64,000 nucleotides of DNA from Halodesulfurarchaeum sp. HSR-GB (lineage in GTDB: Archaea; Halobacteriota; Halobacteria; Halobacteriales; Halobacteriaceae). The position numbers and the translations under genes were made by a program. Shown piece after piece: positions 8,445-16,861 of the stretch. The stretch covers positions 1,231,421 through 1,295,420 of the forward strand of contig NZ_JAVKGN010000001.1 of assembly GCF_031432215.1 (NCBI RefSeq), in the 5' to 3' direction. The first letter of the stretch is position 1. Every line of letters begins with the position of its first letter. Under the pieces are notes generated by a model that worked only from the letters and a program-made list of their open reading frames with translations, did not search any database and was not told the origin of the DNA.

Positions 8445-8658
8445 TCCCGAAAATCTTCGATTTTCGGACGACGACGGCAGGCATCGGGGGCCGTGGACGC
8501 CCCGACCGTGACCTCGGATACCGCGAGAGGGCACCATCCCAATGGTATCCGAGGCGTGTCCGACTAATCCACGGGAAGCCTCGGGGTCGTTCGAGAGAGC
8601 GAAGCTCTCTCGTGATGACGAGACGCCTCCGGCGTCTCGAACCACTTGACCCCGAGGC
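8423..8658 (+). ncRNA. candidate omega-RNA / structured right end of the IS element
   Basis: Consecutive stems occupy this stretch: CGAGAGAC/GTCTCTCG (8423-8441), CCGAAAAT/ATTTTCGG (8447-8467), CGGGG/CCCCG (8485-8504), an 11-bp stem CCTCGGATACC/GGTATCCGAGG (8512-8554), and a final domain whose outer stem GCCTCGGGGT/ACCCCGAGGC (8578-8658) encloses two 9-bp hairpins (8592-8612 and 8619-8639). TnpB guide RNAs start in the tnpB 3' region and end at the right boundary, with the guide taken from the flanking DNA. That function is inferred from position and structure only. Confidence 0.5.
8645..8657 (+). repeat. right-end copy of the 13-base IS terminal word
   Basis: CTTGACCCCGAGG is identical to 6611-6623 at the left end. 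It forms the closing arm of the last structured domain, and the DNA from about 8659 onward is the presumed flank. Confidence 0.65.
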
Positions 8659-8891
8659 AGTTCACTGGTCTGATTGGACATCGAAGGACCGACTGGTCAG
8701 GCTGAACATCGAACGATCTATCGCCGATAGTGGTGTTTCTCTCCGTTTCAGGCCTCCTCGGCGCTGTTTTGCCCCCTGGTCGGTCTGTCTCACTTCCCGG
8801 ACGCGAAGAGCGGTCCCACCCTGGGGAACTGCCAGTTTCGAAGGATCTTGTGGCTTTTAAGGGTCCCCGGAGTGACCTGCAAACAGTAGCG

Positions 8892-8963
8892 ATGTCCTGG
8901 TGCACTCGTGGATCGGACGGGGATTCGACGGCCGTGTCGGGACCGGGAGGGGCGGCGCCATGA
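8892..8963 (+). other. possible 23-residue leader ORF before the cation exchanger
   Basis: The ATG at 8892 opens a 23-codon frame ending in TGA at 8961-8963, which overlaps the exchanger ATG as ATGA. It follows the TTTTAAG box near 8853-8858. A GGGAGGGG Shine-Dalgarno-like run lies before the downstream ATG. Whether it is translated is unknown. The 8659-8891 stretch otherwise shows only this promoter and no gene. Confidence 0.3.
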
Positions 8964-10261
8964 ATCGGCAAACAGTCGGTGCGTTGCTCGGTGCGATCGG
9001 GTTGACCGTCCCCTGGCTCGTCGTCTGGCTGTTCTCGGTCGAGGGGCTGTCGACGAACCTGACCGTGTTCGTCAGCGGCATCTCGGTGCTGGGAGCGGCG
9101 TTCCTCCTCGCCTGGGCGGCCGAGACGGCCGAGCGTGACGTGCCCCGGCCATTCGCGATCGCGGTGCTCGCGGTGCTGGCCGTCGCGCCCGAGTACTCAG
9201 TCGACGCCCTCTACGCCTGGAACGCGGGCGCCTTCGCCGGGACGCCCAGGGGGATCGAGGCCGGAAACCTCGCGGTTGCGAACATGACCGGGGCCAACCG
9301 GATTCTCATCGGGATCGGGTGGGCGGGAATCGCCCTGTTCACCGTCTATCGCAGTGGGGCGGACCTCGATCCCGCCGTCGAGCATCGGGACGGCTTGCTC
9401 GCTGACGCCGTGACCGTCCACAAGGATCTCGCGCTCGACATCACCTTTCTGCTGGCTGCGACGCTCTGGGCGTTTTTCGTCCCGCTCTTTGGCGGGATCG
9501 ACGCCCTGGACATGGCGATCCTGGTTGGCATCTACGTGACCTACATTCTGGTCATTCTCCGGGGTGATATCGAGCCAGAGGAGGAACACGTCGGGGTGCC
9601 GGCGGCCCTCCAGGCCCAGCCGAAGTGGCGACGGGTCTCGACGGTTCTGGCGCTGTTTGCCTACTCGGGACTGATCATCTTCACCGCCGTCGAGCCCTTC
9701 GCTCACGGCCTCGAAACGATCGGGACGAACATCGGCGTGCCTCCCTTCTTCATGATCCAGTGGATCGCGCCGCTGGCCTCCGAGTCACCGGAACTCATCG
9801 TCGTGGTCTACCTCGTGAACAAGGCCCGATCCACGGCCGGGTTCAACGCGTTGATCTCCTCGAAGCTCAATCAGTGGACACTTTTGATCGGGACCCTGGT
9901 CGTCGTCTACTCGATCGCCTACGGCTCTTACGGCGTGCTCCCCTTCGACGCGAAGCAGGCGGCCGAAATCTGGCTGACCGCCGCCCAGTCCTTTTTCGCC
10001 CTCGGAATCCTCACGAACTTCGAGATCTCGGTCCGCGAGGCCCTCATGCTGCTGGGGCTTTTCGTCTCCCAGGTGGGCCTCGAATTCCTGATCATTCGGG
10101 ATGCCGTGGCACTGCCCCTGACCAGCCACGAACTACTGCTGGTCTACACTGGCATCTATCTCGTCCTCGGGGCGTTCCTCTTTATCACTCGGTGGGGCGC
10201 GTTCACGACCCTTCTGGGTCGGGCGAGCCGGACGATCGGGGCGGCCTTGCCGTCTCGGTGA
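8960..10261 (+). CDS. Na+/Ca2+-exchanger (CaCA) family membrane transporter
   Basis: 433 residues with about eleven hydrophobic segments. The two alpha-repeats are recognisable. The first is AWAAETAER...VAPEYSVDALYAWNAG...GNLAVANMTGANRILIGIGW; the second is QWIAPLASESPELIVVVYLVNKARST. The conserved Glu and Asn/Ser in these repeats bind the cation in CaCA exchangers. It likely exchanges Ca2+ or another cation for Na+ or H+ at the cytoplasmic membrane. The ATG at 8960 is preferred because of the upstream GGAGG. An in-frame GTG at 8900 would add 20 hydrophilic residues. Confidence 0.88.
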   Translation: MNRQTVGALLGAIGLTVPWLVVWLFSVEGLSTNLTVFVSGISVLGAAFLLAWAAETAERDVPRPFAIAVLAVLAVAPEYSVDALYAWNAGAFAGTPRGIEAGNLAVANMTGANRILIGIGWAGIALFTVYRSGADLDPAVEHRDGLLADAVTVHKDLALDITFLLAATLWAFFVPLFGGIDALDMAILVGIYVTYILVILRGDIEPEEEHVGVPAALQAQPKWRRVSTVLALFAYSGLIIFTAVEPFAHGLETIGTNIGVPPFFMIQWIAPLASESPELIVVVYLVNKARSTAGFNALISSKLNQWTLLIGTLVVVYSIAYGSYGVLPFDAKQAAEIWLTAAQSFFALGILTNFEISVREALMLLGLFVSQVGLEFLIIRDAVALPLTSHELLLVYTGIYLVLGAFLFITRWGAFTTLLGRASRTIGAALPSR

Positions 10262-10305
10262 TCGTGGGCGACAACGCTTAACCTGGCACGGGCCTGACCG
10301 CGGGT

Positions 10306-11112
10306 ATGGAGGTTTACGGACTCGTCGGAAACCCCGTCGGGCACTCCGTCTCGCCCGCGCTCCACGAGGCGGCATACGAGGCCCGTGGGCTTGACGCACG
10401 CTACGTGACCCTGGAGACCGACCCGAACCGCCTCGGAGCGGCGATCGAGGGGGCAGCCGCCCTGGGGATCGACGGCCTGAACGTGACGATTCCGTTCAAA
10501 GAGGCCGTTCTCGAACTGGTCGAACCGGACGAGACCGCCGCCAAGATCGGCGCGGTCAACACGATCGACTTCTCGGGCGAAACGCCGACCGGGCACAATA
10601 CCGACGCCGCCGGAGCCAGGCGAGCGCTCACGCACCACGATGTCGACCCGGGCGAGCGAACGGCCCTGCTGATCGGGGCTGGTGGGGCCGCCCGGGCGAT
10701 CGGGTTCATGCTGGTTGAGGCCGGGGCGACCGTCCACGTCGCGAACCGGACCGCCTCGCGAGCCGAATCGCTCGCGGCGGACCTGGACGCGACGGGCCAC
10801 CCACTCGATGCCGTTCCCGAGATTGCACCAGGCACTGATCTCCTCATCAACGCGACCAGCGTGGGCATGGAGTCGGATCGCTCGCCCGTGCCCGCGTCGA
10901 TTTTCCGCCCGGAGATGGCCGTCATGGACGCCGTCTACACCCCGCTGGAAACACGATTTCTCAGGGACGCCGCGGCGGCCGGCGCCCAGACGATCGACGG
11001 GGCCTGGATGCTGCTCTACCAGGGGGTCGCCGCCTTCGAGCGGTGGACGGGACAAAATGCGCCAGTCGAGGCGATGAATCGGGCGTTGCGAGCGGAACTG
11101 GGGGCGGCGTGA
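10306..11112 (+). CDS. aroE: shikimate dehydrogenase AroE
   Basis: 268 residues. The shikimate-binding [13 protein letters not shown] (8-20), catalytic Lys65 in [10 protein letters not shown], Asp100 in GHNTDAAG and the NADP-binding GAGGAARA (124-131) are all intact. It reduces 3-dehydroshikimate to shikimate in aromatic amino acid synthesis. A GCTTAACC box about 28 bases upstream gives a leaderless start. A small hypothetical gene starts directly after its TGA. Confidence 0.96.
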   Translation: MEVYGLVGNPVGHSVSPALHEAAYEARGLDARYVTLETDPNRLGAAIEGAAALGIDGLNVTIPFKEAVLELVEPDETAAKIGAVNTIDFSGETPTGHNTDAAGARRALTHHDVDPGERTALLIGAGGAARAIGFMLVEAGATVHVANRTASRAESLAADLDATGHPLDAVPEIAPGTDLLINATSVGMESDRSPVPASIFRPEMAVMDAVYTPLETRFLRDAAAAGAQTIDGAWMLLYQGVAAFERWTGQNAPVEAMNRALRAELGAA

Positions 11113-11313
11113 ATGTGGCGCGTTTCGCTGGTCGAGTGGCTTCGCTCGCTCTTTACGACCGGTGACAGCCCGGACCGGGACGTGATGGCCCCAGCGACGG
11201 CCACCGAACGGGCAGTCAAAGCACCGCTCTCGGAACTTCAGGAGGAGGAAACCGAGTCAAAGCTCCCCGGCTCCGTGGATGAAAAAGGACTTAGGACCGC
11301 GCGCGGAGGGTAG
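11113..11313 (+). CDS. small hypothetical protein downstream of aroE
   Basis: 66 residues (MWRVSLVEWLRSLFTTGD...). Its ATG directly abuts the aroE stop (TGAATG), which suggests coupled translation. The N-terminal ~16 residues could form an amphipathic helix. The rest is polar and Glu-rich and resembles no family I recognise. The last ~25 bases overlap the TATA box of the next gene, so the C-terminus, or the whole gene, may be spurious. Confidence 0.42.
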   Translation: MWRVSLVEWLRSLFTTGDSPDRDVMAPATATERAVKAPLSELQEEETESKLPGSVDEKGLRTARGG

Positions 11314-11317
11314 GGTT

Positions 11318-12286
11318 ATGGATGCTGTCGTACTTGCGGGGGGATATGCGACCCGGCTGTGGCCGATCACGAAACATCGGCCAAAGATGTTTCTCCCGAT
11401 CGGATCCGAAACGGTCATTGACCGAATTTTCGCCGAACTGGAGGCCGACGAGCGCATCGAGACGGTCTATGTGAGCACGAACGAGCGCTTTGCACCCGAC
11501 TTTCGCGAACACCTCAAGAGCACTGACTACGAGAAACCACAGCTCTCTATCGAGGAGACGACCGCCGAATCGGAGAAATTTGGCGTGATCGGGGCCCTCG
11601 CTCAACTGGTCGACCGCGAGGGCGTGACGGACGATCTGATCGTACTGGCGGGGGACAACCTCATCAGCTTCGACGTGAGCGAGTTCGTGGACTTCTTCGA
11701 ATCCAGGGGCACCCCGACCATCGCCGCCTACGACGTCGGCAGTCGGGAACGCGCCAAGTCCTACGGGCTGGTCGAACTGGACGGCACCGCCGTCACGAAC
11801 TTCCAGGAGAAGCCGGCCGACCCGCAGAGCACGCTCGTCTCGATCGCCACCTATGCCTTCCCCGCCGAGTCACTCTCGCAACTGGAGACCTACCTGGCAG
11901 GTGACAACAACCCCGACGAGCCGGGGTGGTTCATCCAGTGGCTTCAGGAGCGGGGGCCGGTCCATGCCTTTACCTTCGACGGCGCGTGGTTCGATATCGG
12001 AACTCCGGAGAGCTACCTGGACGCCGTCCGCTGGGCCCTCGACGGGGAGACGGTCGTGGCCGAGGATGCCACGCTCGTCGACTCCACCCTCGGGGAGAAC
12101 GTTCACGTCATGGGCGGGGCCCGTATCGAGGACTCACAGGTTCACAACGCCGTTATCTTTCCGAACACGACGATCCGTAACTGCGAGGTGCGGGACTCGA
12201 TCATCGACGAGGAGACCTGCATCGAGAACATCGATTTCTCGGGGGCACTCGTCGGTGCTCACACCGACCTCTCCGCGTCGAACTGA
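11318..12286 (+). CDS. sugar-1-phosphate nucleotidyltransferase
   Basis: 322 residues. The N-terminal signature VVLAGGYATRLWPITKHRPKMFLPI matches the nucleotide-sugar pyrophosphorylase family. The C-terminal part (about 255-315: LVDSTLGENVHVMGGARIED, then NAVIFPNTTIRNCEVRD) is a left-handed beta-helix repeat region. It would make an NDP-sugar (for example dTDP- or UDP-glucose) used in glycosylation or surface polysaccharide. The substrate cannot be read from sequence. The start is the ATG at 11318, 25-28 bases after a CTTAGG box. An upstream in-frame ATG at 11279 lies before that box. Confidence 0.9.
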   Translation: MDAVVLAGGYATRLWPITKHRPKMFLPIGSETVIDRIFAELEADERIETVYVSTNERFAPDFREHLKSTDYEKPQLSIEETTAESEKFGVIGALAQLVDREGVTDDLIVLAGDNLISFDVSEFVDFFESRGTPTIAAYDVGSRERAKSYGLVELDGTAVTNFQEKPADPQSTLVSIATYAFPAESLSQLETYLAGDNNPDEPGWFIQWLQERGPVHAFTFDGAWFDIGTPESYLDAVRWALDGETVVAEDATLVDSTLGENVHVMGGARIEDSQVHNAVIFPNTTIRNCEVRDSIIDEETCIENIDFSGALVGAHTDLSASN

Positions 12287-12997
12287 TCAGCCGAGCCGGG
12301 CGGACTCGATTTCGACGTGGCCACGGGTGCCATCCCAATGTGTCGTGTACTCGATTTCGATCGGCTGGTTCATGTGCGGACCCTCTGTGACGAGCGTCTC
12401 GAACTCGCCGCCCTCGCCCAAAACATGGACCCCGTACTGCTCGTTGAGGGCCTGTAACTCCGCGAACGCTTCGCGGTCGAGGGTTCGCCCGAGCCAGGAT
12501 TCGTCGAGTCCCGCCGCGGCCACGGCCACGATCTTGATCGTAAAGCCCCGGTCGAGGAACCACTCGCCGAGTTCGACGGGATCCCGTCGCCAGAGCGGAG
12601 CGTACATGTCGATGCCCAGTCGGCGGCACATATCCGCGATTCGGGTGGCCTGGAACTCGCTCTCGATGGCTCCGACGGTTACACCGGCCAGGCCACCAGC
12701 GACCTCCTCGTCGAGGGCTTCGAGGGTTTCTTCGAGCGGTTCGAGCTCTTCGTCCCCGCGCTCGCTCGAATCGTGGCCCGTACTCGTGCCGCCGGGGACC
12801 GCCGTCAACTCGACGCCGATGCTCGTTGCAGCCAACTCGGCCAGGCGGGTTGCCGGCACGTGATAGAGATAGGAGTCACCCTCCGGGTGGACGGTCACCA
12901 GCCGATCCACGGCCAACCCGGCCTCCCGGGCCATGACGAAGGCTGCGACCGAGTCCTTGCCCCCGGAGAAGAGACTGACCCACTGCCCGTCTTCCAT
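12287..12997 (-). CDS. dph6: diphthine-ammonia ligase Dph6
   Basis: 236 residues of the PP-loop ATP pyrophosphatase family. The SGGKDS loop is at residues 11-16, with VGAIESEFQATRIADMCRRLGIDMYAPLW and LGEGGEFETLVTEGP typical of Dph6/MJ0570. It performs the last amidation step of diphthamide formation on elongation factor aEF2. It converges with the nucleotidyltransferase gene with no intergenic base. Confidence 0.92.
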   Translation of the reverse strand: MEDGQWVSLFSGGKDSVAAFVMAREAGLAVDRLVTVHPEGDSYLYHVPATRLAELAATSIGVELTAVPGGTSTGHDSSERGDEELEPLEETLEALDEEVAGGLAGVTVGAIESEFQATRIADMCRRLGIDMYAPLWRRDPVELGEWFLDRGFTIKIVAVAAAGLDESWLGRTLDREAFAELQALNEQYGVHVLGEGGEFETLVTEGPHMNQPIEIEYTTHWDGTRGHVEIESARLG

Positions 12998-13035
12998 GCC
13001 TCAAATTCGTGCCCGAGCGGGAAAACCAGTCCGAC

Positions 13036-14175
13036 TCAGGCCGCTTCGGGGTCCCGGTCGCCATCGTGGGTCAACCGCGAGGTGAGTCCGATCCCGAGCA
13101 GGCTCACGAATATCCCCAGGAGGACGAAGCCGGCCAGCCGGTGTTCCGGCGAGAGCGTGAGTCCGCGGATGGTGATCGCGCCGATCCGGGTCGGTTCGAG
13201 GACGATCCCATCGATGATGGCCGCCCGTTCCAGAAAGTACGCGGCGAATCCACGGACGACCAGTCCCATGGCCAGCGCCCCGAAGGGCAGGTTCAGGGAG
13301 GCGGTGCGAATCGTTTCGTCCCGGAGGACCTCGTCCACGAGCCGCCCGATCGAGGCTGCAATCGCGCCCAGGGCGATCCAGGGCACGCTGTAGTACGCGA
13401 AGGCCATCACGGTCACGAACTCTAACCCTTCGATCGGCAGTTCCGAGGCGCCAAGAACCCCCACGAAGATTCCGACGAGCGCGAGGCCGGCGGCGATTAC
13501 GGAGGTCACGATCGAGATCCGCCCGGAGTAAAGCGCATCGCGGGCCTGCGTGGAGAGGGTCGCGAGCCGCTCGTCCACCCCGAACCCGCGATAGAGGAGG
13601 AAGGTGCCGATGACCGCCGTGATCGACCCGATGGCGACGGCCACGTCGCTCAACATGAGAATCGCCGGGAACACCAGCATGACGATCCCGATCGGGATCA
13701 GCACCGTGCCCCGGAGCTCCTCGTCCGCGAGGAACTGCTTGAGCAGGTAGTAGGTCGATTCGAGGTCCCTGGCCTGGCGGACGACCACGCGATCGACCGA
13801 ATCGATCCGAATCCGGCTCTCGATGATCGGCAAGAGTCGCTCGTCCTCGGTGCTGTCGATGACGACCACTGCCGAGTCCGGATCGTGGATCTCGATCAAC
13901 TCGTCGATCTGTTTTGCGATGGCCTGGTCGGCGGACACGACGTTCTCGGCGTTGCCCGAGACGATCCCGACGACGGCTGACTCCCCCGTTTCCTCGATGT
14001 CCCGGCCGACGGCGAGTGCCTCGAGTAACGTGTTGACCGTCGAGTCCTCCGGGTCTTCCATCCCGAATTCGACGATCAGATCGGAGACGGTCTCCACACC
14101 GCTAACGGGCAGGGAAACGCCGGTCTTGCCCGGGACGTCTCCGGTGCGATCGATCGCCACGACCAGGGTCTGCAT
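13036..14175 (-). CDS. DUF373 membrane protein
   Basis: 379 residues. The N-terminal ~150 residues are soluble and nucleotide-binding-like (LVVAIDRTGDVPGKTGVSLPVSG; AVVGIVSGNAENVVSADQAIAKQID; AVVVIDSTEDERLLPIIESR). Six or seven hydrophobic segments follow. This is the DUF373 architecture, widespread in euryarchaea with unknown function. A TTTTTATT box about 25-30 bases upstream of the ATG fits a leaderless transcript. Confidence 0.9.
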   Translation of the reverse strand: MQTLVVAIDRTGDVPGKTGVSLPVSGVETVSDLIVEFGMEDPEDSTVNTLLEALAVGRDIEETGESAVVGIVSGNAENVVSADQAIAKQIDELIEIHDPDSAVVVIDSTEDERLLPIIESRIRIDSVDRVVVRQARDLESTYYLLKQFLADEELRGTVLIPIGIVMLVFPAILMLSDVAVAIGSITAVIGTFLLYRGFGVDERLATLSTQARDALYSGRISIVTSVIAAGLALVGIFVGVLGASELPIEGLEFVTVMAFAYYSVPWIALGAIAASIGRLVDEVLRDETIRTASLNLPFGALAMGLVVRGFAAYFLERAAIIDGIVLEPTRIGAITIRGLTLSPEHRLAGFVLLGIFVSLLGIGLTSRLTHDGDRDPEAA

Positions 14176-14220
14176 CCGGCTGTCAACTCGCCCCGACGGA
14201 ATAAAAACCTCCGGTGTCGC

Positions 14221-15120
14221 CTACAGGTGGCCGCTCTTCTGGAGCTTGCGCAGGTCCTCGGTGTCGAGGGTTTCGCCCTCCTTGAACCGCTCGTAGATCT
14301 CCTCGGCTTCCTCGCGAGCTTCCTGGCGCTTCTCCTCGCGCTGGTCCTTGCGCTGCTCTTCCTCCTTTTTGTCCAGTTCGCGCAGGCGCTTCTGGACCTC
14401 GACGAAGGCCTGGTGGTGTGCGTCGGCCGCTTCCTGTGCCTTGACGAACTCTTCGTGTGTCTCGTCGGCCCGGTCACGAACGTCGTCGGCCTCCCGGTAG
14501 GCCTCGATCATCTGGTTGTGATGTTTCTGGGCCCGGTCGGCCAGTTCGGTGACCTTCTCGTGGTGCTTGGAGGCTTCCGCCCGGACCTCCTCCGCGCGGT
14601 CGACGAACTCCTCGAGGTCGTCGTTCTGGTCGAGTTTCTCCTTGCGGCTCTGGTACTCCTCGCGTTTCTCCTCGATCTCCTCGATGAGTTCCCGCTCGTC
14701 CTCGGTCGAGAGGACCTCGGTCTGCTGTTTGAACTCCAGGTCCTCGATCTCGGATTTCAGCTCTTCGAGGTCCTTGCCCTCGTCCAGTTCGAGGTCGGCC
14801 TTCATGTCCTCGACCTTCTCGAAGAGCTCGTTTGCCTTCGCGTTCAGCTCGTTCCGGACCGACTTGTGAGCCTGGACCCGGTCGTTGAGCGTGTCCCGGA
14901 TTTCCCGGTGTTCCTGGGCGCTGTCGACCTTTTCGCGAGTCTTCGCGTTGAGATCGTCCCGCTTGGAGGCCCGGGAGCTGGCGAGCTGGTTGAGCTCGTT
15001 GCGTCGGTCCCGGAACTGGCCGGCCTTCTTGATCAGCTGGCCCTTGGATTTCTCCTGTAGCTCTTCGTCTGTGATAAGTTCGTCCGCACTCGATACCGTG
15101 ATTTCAACTTGTTCTGCCAT
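14221..15120 (-). CDS. long coiled-coil protein
   Basis: 299 residues, almost wholly charged heptad-like helix from about residue 20 to 280 (QLIKKAGQFRDRRNELNQLA...; EEEQRKDQREEKRQEAREEA). No enzymatic motif is visible. Such single-gene haloarchaeal coiled-coil proteins are conserved, are sometimes mislabelled as phosphatases, and may be structural or RNA-associated. The family identity is known only by resemblance. The gene has an unusually long upstream region (see the leader feature). Confidence 0.85.
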   Translation of the reverse strand: MAEQVEITVSSADELITDEELQEKSKGQLIKKAGQFRDRRNELNQLASSRASKRDDLNAKTREKVDSAQEHREIRDTLNDRVQAHKSVRNELNAKANELFEKVEDMKADLELDEGKDLEELKSEIEDLEFKQQTEVLSTEDERELIEEIEEKREEYQSRKEKLDQNDDLEEFVDRAEEVRAEASKHHEKVTELADRAQKHHNQMIEAYREADDVRDRADETHEEFVKAQEAADAHHQAFVEVQKRLRELDKKEEEQRKDQREEKRQEAREEAEEIYERFKEGETLDTEDLRKLQKSGHL

Positions 15121-15285
15121 TGTTTTACCCTCTATTCCATACTGTCACGACGTTCGCAGGGCAACGGCTCCTCATCGATCCGAAGCCAACGTGTGAGAAC
15201 CTTCGATCGTTTGTCGGGCTGTGCGCGAACACTCGTGATCTTCTGGTATCTACGTGTATCCCGGGACCCTGATTAAGTGTTTCGC
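15121..15285 (-). promoter_or_regulatory. promoter and long leader of the coiled-coil gene
   Basis: On the minus strand an ACACTTAATC TATA-like box is at about 15271-15280, which predicts a transcript start near 15249 and a leader of about 125 bases. Most genes in the window look leaderless. No ORF of note was found in the leader. Confidence 0.4.
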
Positions 15286-15363
15286 TGTTGAATCGCGGCA
15301 TCACTTTCACTTTCACCCCGCGCCAGGGTCGCCATCAAGAGGGCTGCAGTGCTGGGTCCAACT

Positions 15364-15549
15364 ATGCTCGCGGACCTTGCGCTGACCTGTACCCGCTGTG
15401 GGGCACCCCTCGATTCGAGCGACCGGAAGCTCTCGATGCGGACGCCCGATGGCCTGCGACACGCCTACGAGTGTGAGTGTGAGGCGATCACGATCACGGT
15501 CTCGGCCGACCCCGAGCCCGCTCGCGGGACACTGTCCCGTCGCGAGTAG
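15364..15549 (+). CDS. small zinc-ribbon-like protein
   Basis: 61 residues with a CxxC pair (LTCTRCGAPLD) and a CEC near the middle (YECECEAITITV). This could form one zinc site. It is probably one of the many haloarchaeal zinc micro-proteins, with unknown function. The ATG at 15364 gives MLADLALTC. A GTG at 15349 would add five residues. Confidence 0.65.
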   Translation: MLADLALTCTRCGAPLDSSDRKLSMRTPDGLRHAYECECEAITITVSADPEPARGTLSRRE

Positions 15550-15583
15550 CATCACTCAAGGGTGACTCCCGTGTAAGGCGGCT

Positions 15584-16003
15584 ATGCCGATCGAGGAACG
15601 AATTTCGGCGTCGGGACACGAGTTCGTCCTGGCCGAACACGCGAGCACGTTCGAGGTGACTACCGACGACTACCTCACGAAAGCCGGCGACTGTATTCTG
15701 GGGATCGAAGCCGACCGTGCACCGGCGGATTTCGACGCCGAATTCGTCGCGGCGGCGAGTGATGCCTCGGCGACGATCACTGCAACCTTCCGCGCGGACG
15801 GTCGTGCGGTCTCCATCACGGGTCGTGGGGATCCGCGGCTCACCTTCGAGAACGAGCGGAGCATGGTCGGTCGCACAAGTGAATACGTCGACGACCGGAC
15901 GATCATGGTCGAAGCCGACGCCGCCGCGGCGGACCTGGATCGGGAGTTCGTCGCCGCGCTCGCGAACGGGGCCGACCTTACCGTCGTACTGCGGGTCGAG
16001 TGA
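15584..16003 (+). CDS. DUF371 family protein
   Basis: 139 residues. The N-terminal HASTFEVTTDDYLTKAGDCILGI segment is the DUF371 signature, with repeated 'A..DFD.EFVAA' units (ADFDAEFVAAASD and ADLDREFVAALAN). The family is archaeal, small and cytoplasmic, with unknown biochemical role. It sits 61 bases upstream of nth on the same strand. Confidence 0.9.
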   Translation: MPIEERISASGHEFVLAEHASTFEVTTDDYLTKAGDCILGIEADRAPADFDAEFVAAASDASATITATFRADGRAVSITGRGDPRLTFENERSMVGRTSEYVDDRTIMVEADAAAADLDREFVAALANGADLTVVLRVE

Positions 16004-16063
16004 AGCCGGCGTGTTTCGGGGCCGACCAAAACTGTTGAACGGCCCGCTTCCCGACAGTCACCC

Positions 16064-16861
16064 ATGACCGAGCGATCCGAACCTGCACACAACATCGCCG
16101 CCGGGACGCCTGCCGAGGAGCGTCCCGGGGGGCAGGACCCCCAAACCCGGGCCGAGGCGGTCGTGGATCGTCTGGGGGAGCTTTTCTGGCGAAGTACCTA
16201 CGGCGATCAGGCGGCCTTCGAATCGCTCGTCCGGACGATCCTCTCACAGAACACGAGCGACCAGGCGAGCCAGCCGGCCCACGACGCGTTAATGGATCGA
16301 TTCGATGGTGAAGGGGACCTCGCCAGGGCGCTTGCCGAGGCGGATCGCGAGGCGATCGTGTCCGCGATCAAGTCCGCGGGGCTGTACAACCAGAAGTCGG
16401 CTGTCATCCAGCGCACCGCCGAACACGTCCTCGAGGACTACGGGAGCGCCGACGCGTTCGACCGGTACGTGCGCGAGGAGGATGCTGTCGAGGTCCGAGA
16501 CACGTTGCTCACGCTGAAGGGTGTCGGGCCGAAGACCGCGGACTGCGTCCTGCTCTTTGCGGGCGGACGAGACGGTGTCTTTCCGGTCGATACACACGTC
16601 CACCGTATCTACCGCCGTCTCGGAATTGCCCCACCGGACGCCGATCACGAGGCGGTTCGTGCGGTACTGGAGCGGGAGGTGCCGCCACGGAAATGTGGCT
16701 ACGGCCATACGACGAGCATCCAGTTCGGGCGGGAGTACTGCACGGCCCGGGACCCTGTCTGTCTAGCGGACCCTGACGCCTGCCCGCTCTTCGATCTCTG
16801 TGATCGAGTCGGAGTAAATCTCGACGCCGGGACCGTCACCGATCCCGCTGAAACAGTCTAG
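16064..16861 (+). CDS. nth: endonuclease III (DNA glycosylase/AP lyase)
   Basis: 265 residues. The helix-hairpin-helix LKGVGPKTADCVL carries the catalytic Lys, and the catalytic Asp lies in PVDTHVHRIYRRLG. The C-terminal Fe-S loop has four Cys with spacing 6-6-5 (CTARDPVC...C...C). It excises oxidised pyrimidines in base excision repair. The last bases overlap the end of convergent fttA by 4 bases. Confidence 0.95.
   Translation: MTERSEPAHNIAAGTPAEERPGGQDPQTRAEAVVDRLGELFWRSTYGDQAAFESLVRTILSQNTSDQASQPAHDALMDRFDGEGDLARALAEADREAIVSAIKSAGLYNQKSAVIQRTAEHVLEDYGSADAFDRYVREEDAVEVRDTLLTLKGVGPKTADCVLLFAGGRDGVFPVDTHVHRIYRRLGIAPPDADHEAVRAVLEREVPPRKCGYGHTTSIQFGREYCTARDPVCLADPDACPLFDLCDRVGVNLDAGTVTDPAETV

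Larger units (their letters stand above)
6602..8658. mobile_element. IS200/IS605-family element (tnpA pseudogene, RHH gene, tnpB)
   Basis: The element is bounded by a shared 13-base word, CTTGACCCCGAGG, at 6611-6623 and 8645-8657, preceded on both sides by GCCTCGGGG (6602-6610 and 8578-8586). At the left this makes a hairpin, 6603-6623. At the right the same arms close a larger multi-hairpin structure. There are no terminal inverted repeats and no target duplication, as expected for Y1 (HUH) transposons. Exact cleavage points were not determined. The broken tnpA reads left and the intact tnpB reads right from a common central promoter region. Confidence 0.75.

Noticed and set aside
8423-8639. 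Repeated CGAGAGA-type hairpins as a CRISPR-like array
   Set aside because: Only two similar units, each an inverted repeat, with unequal spacing and no spacers. They belong to the right end of the IS element.
8711-8724. CTATCGCCGATAG as another copy of the archaellin operator
   Set aside because: The centre is one base instead of four, the outer base differs (C for T), and no TATA box follows at 15 bases.
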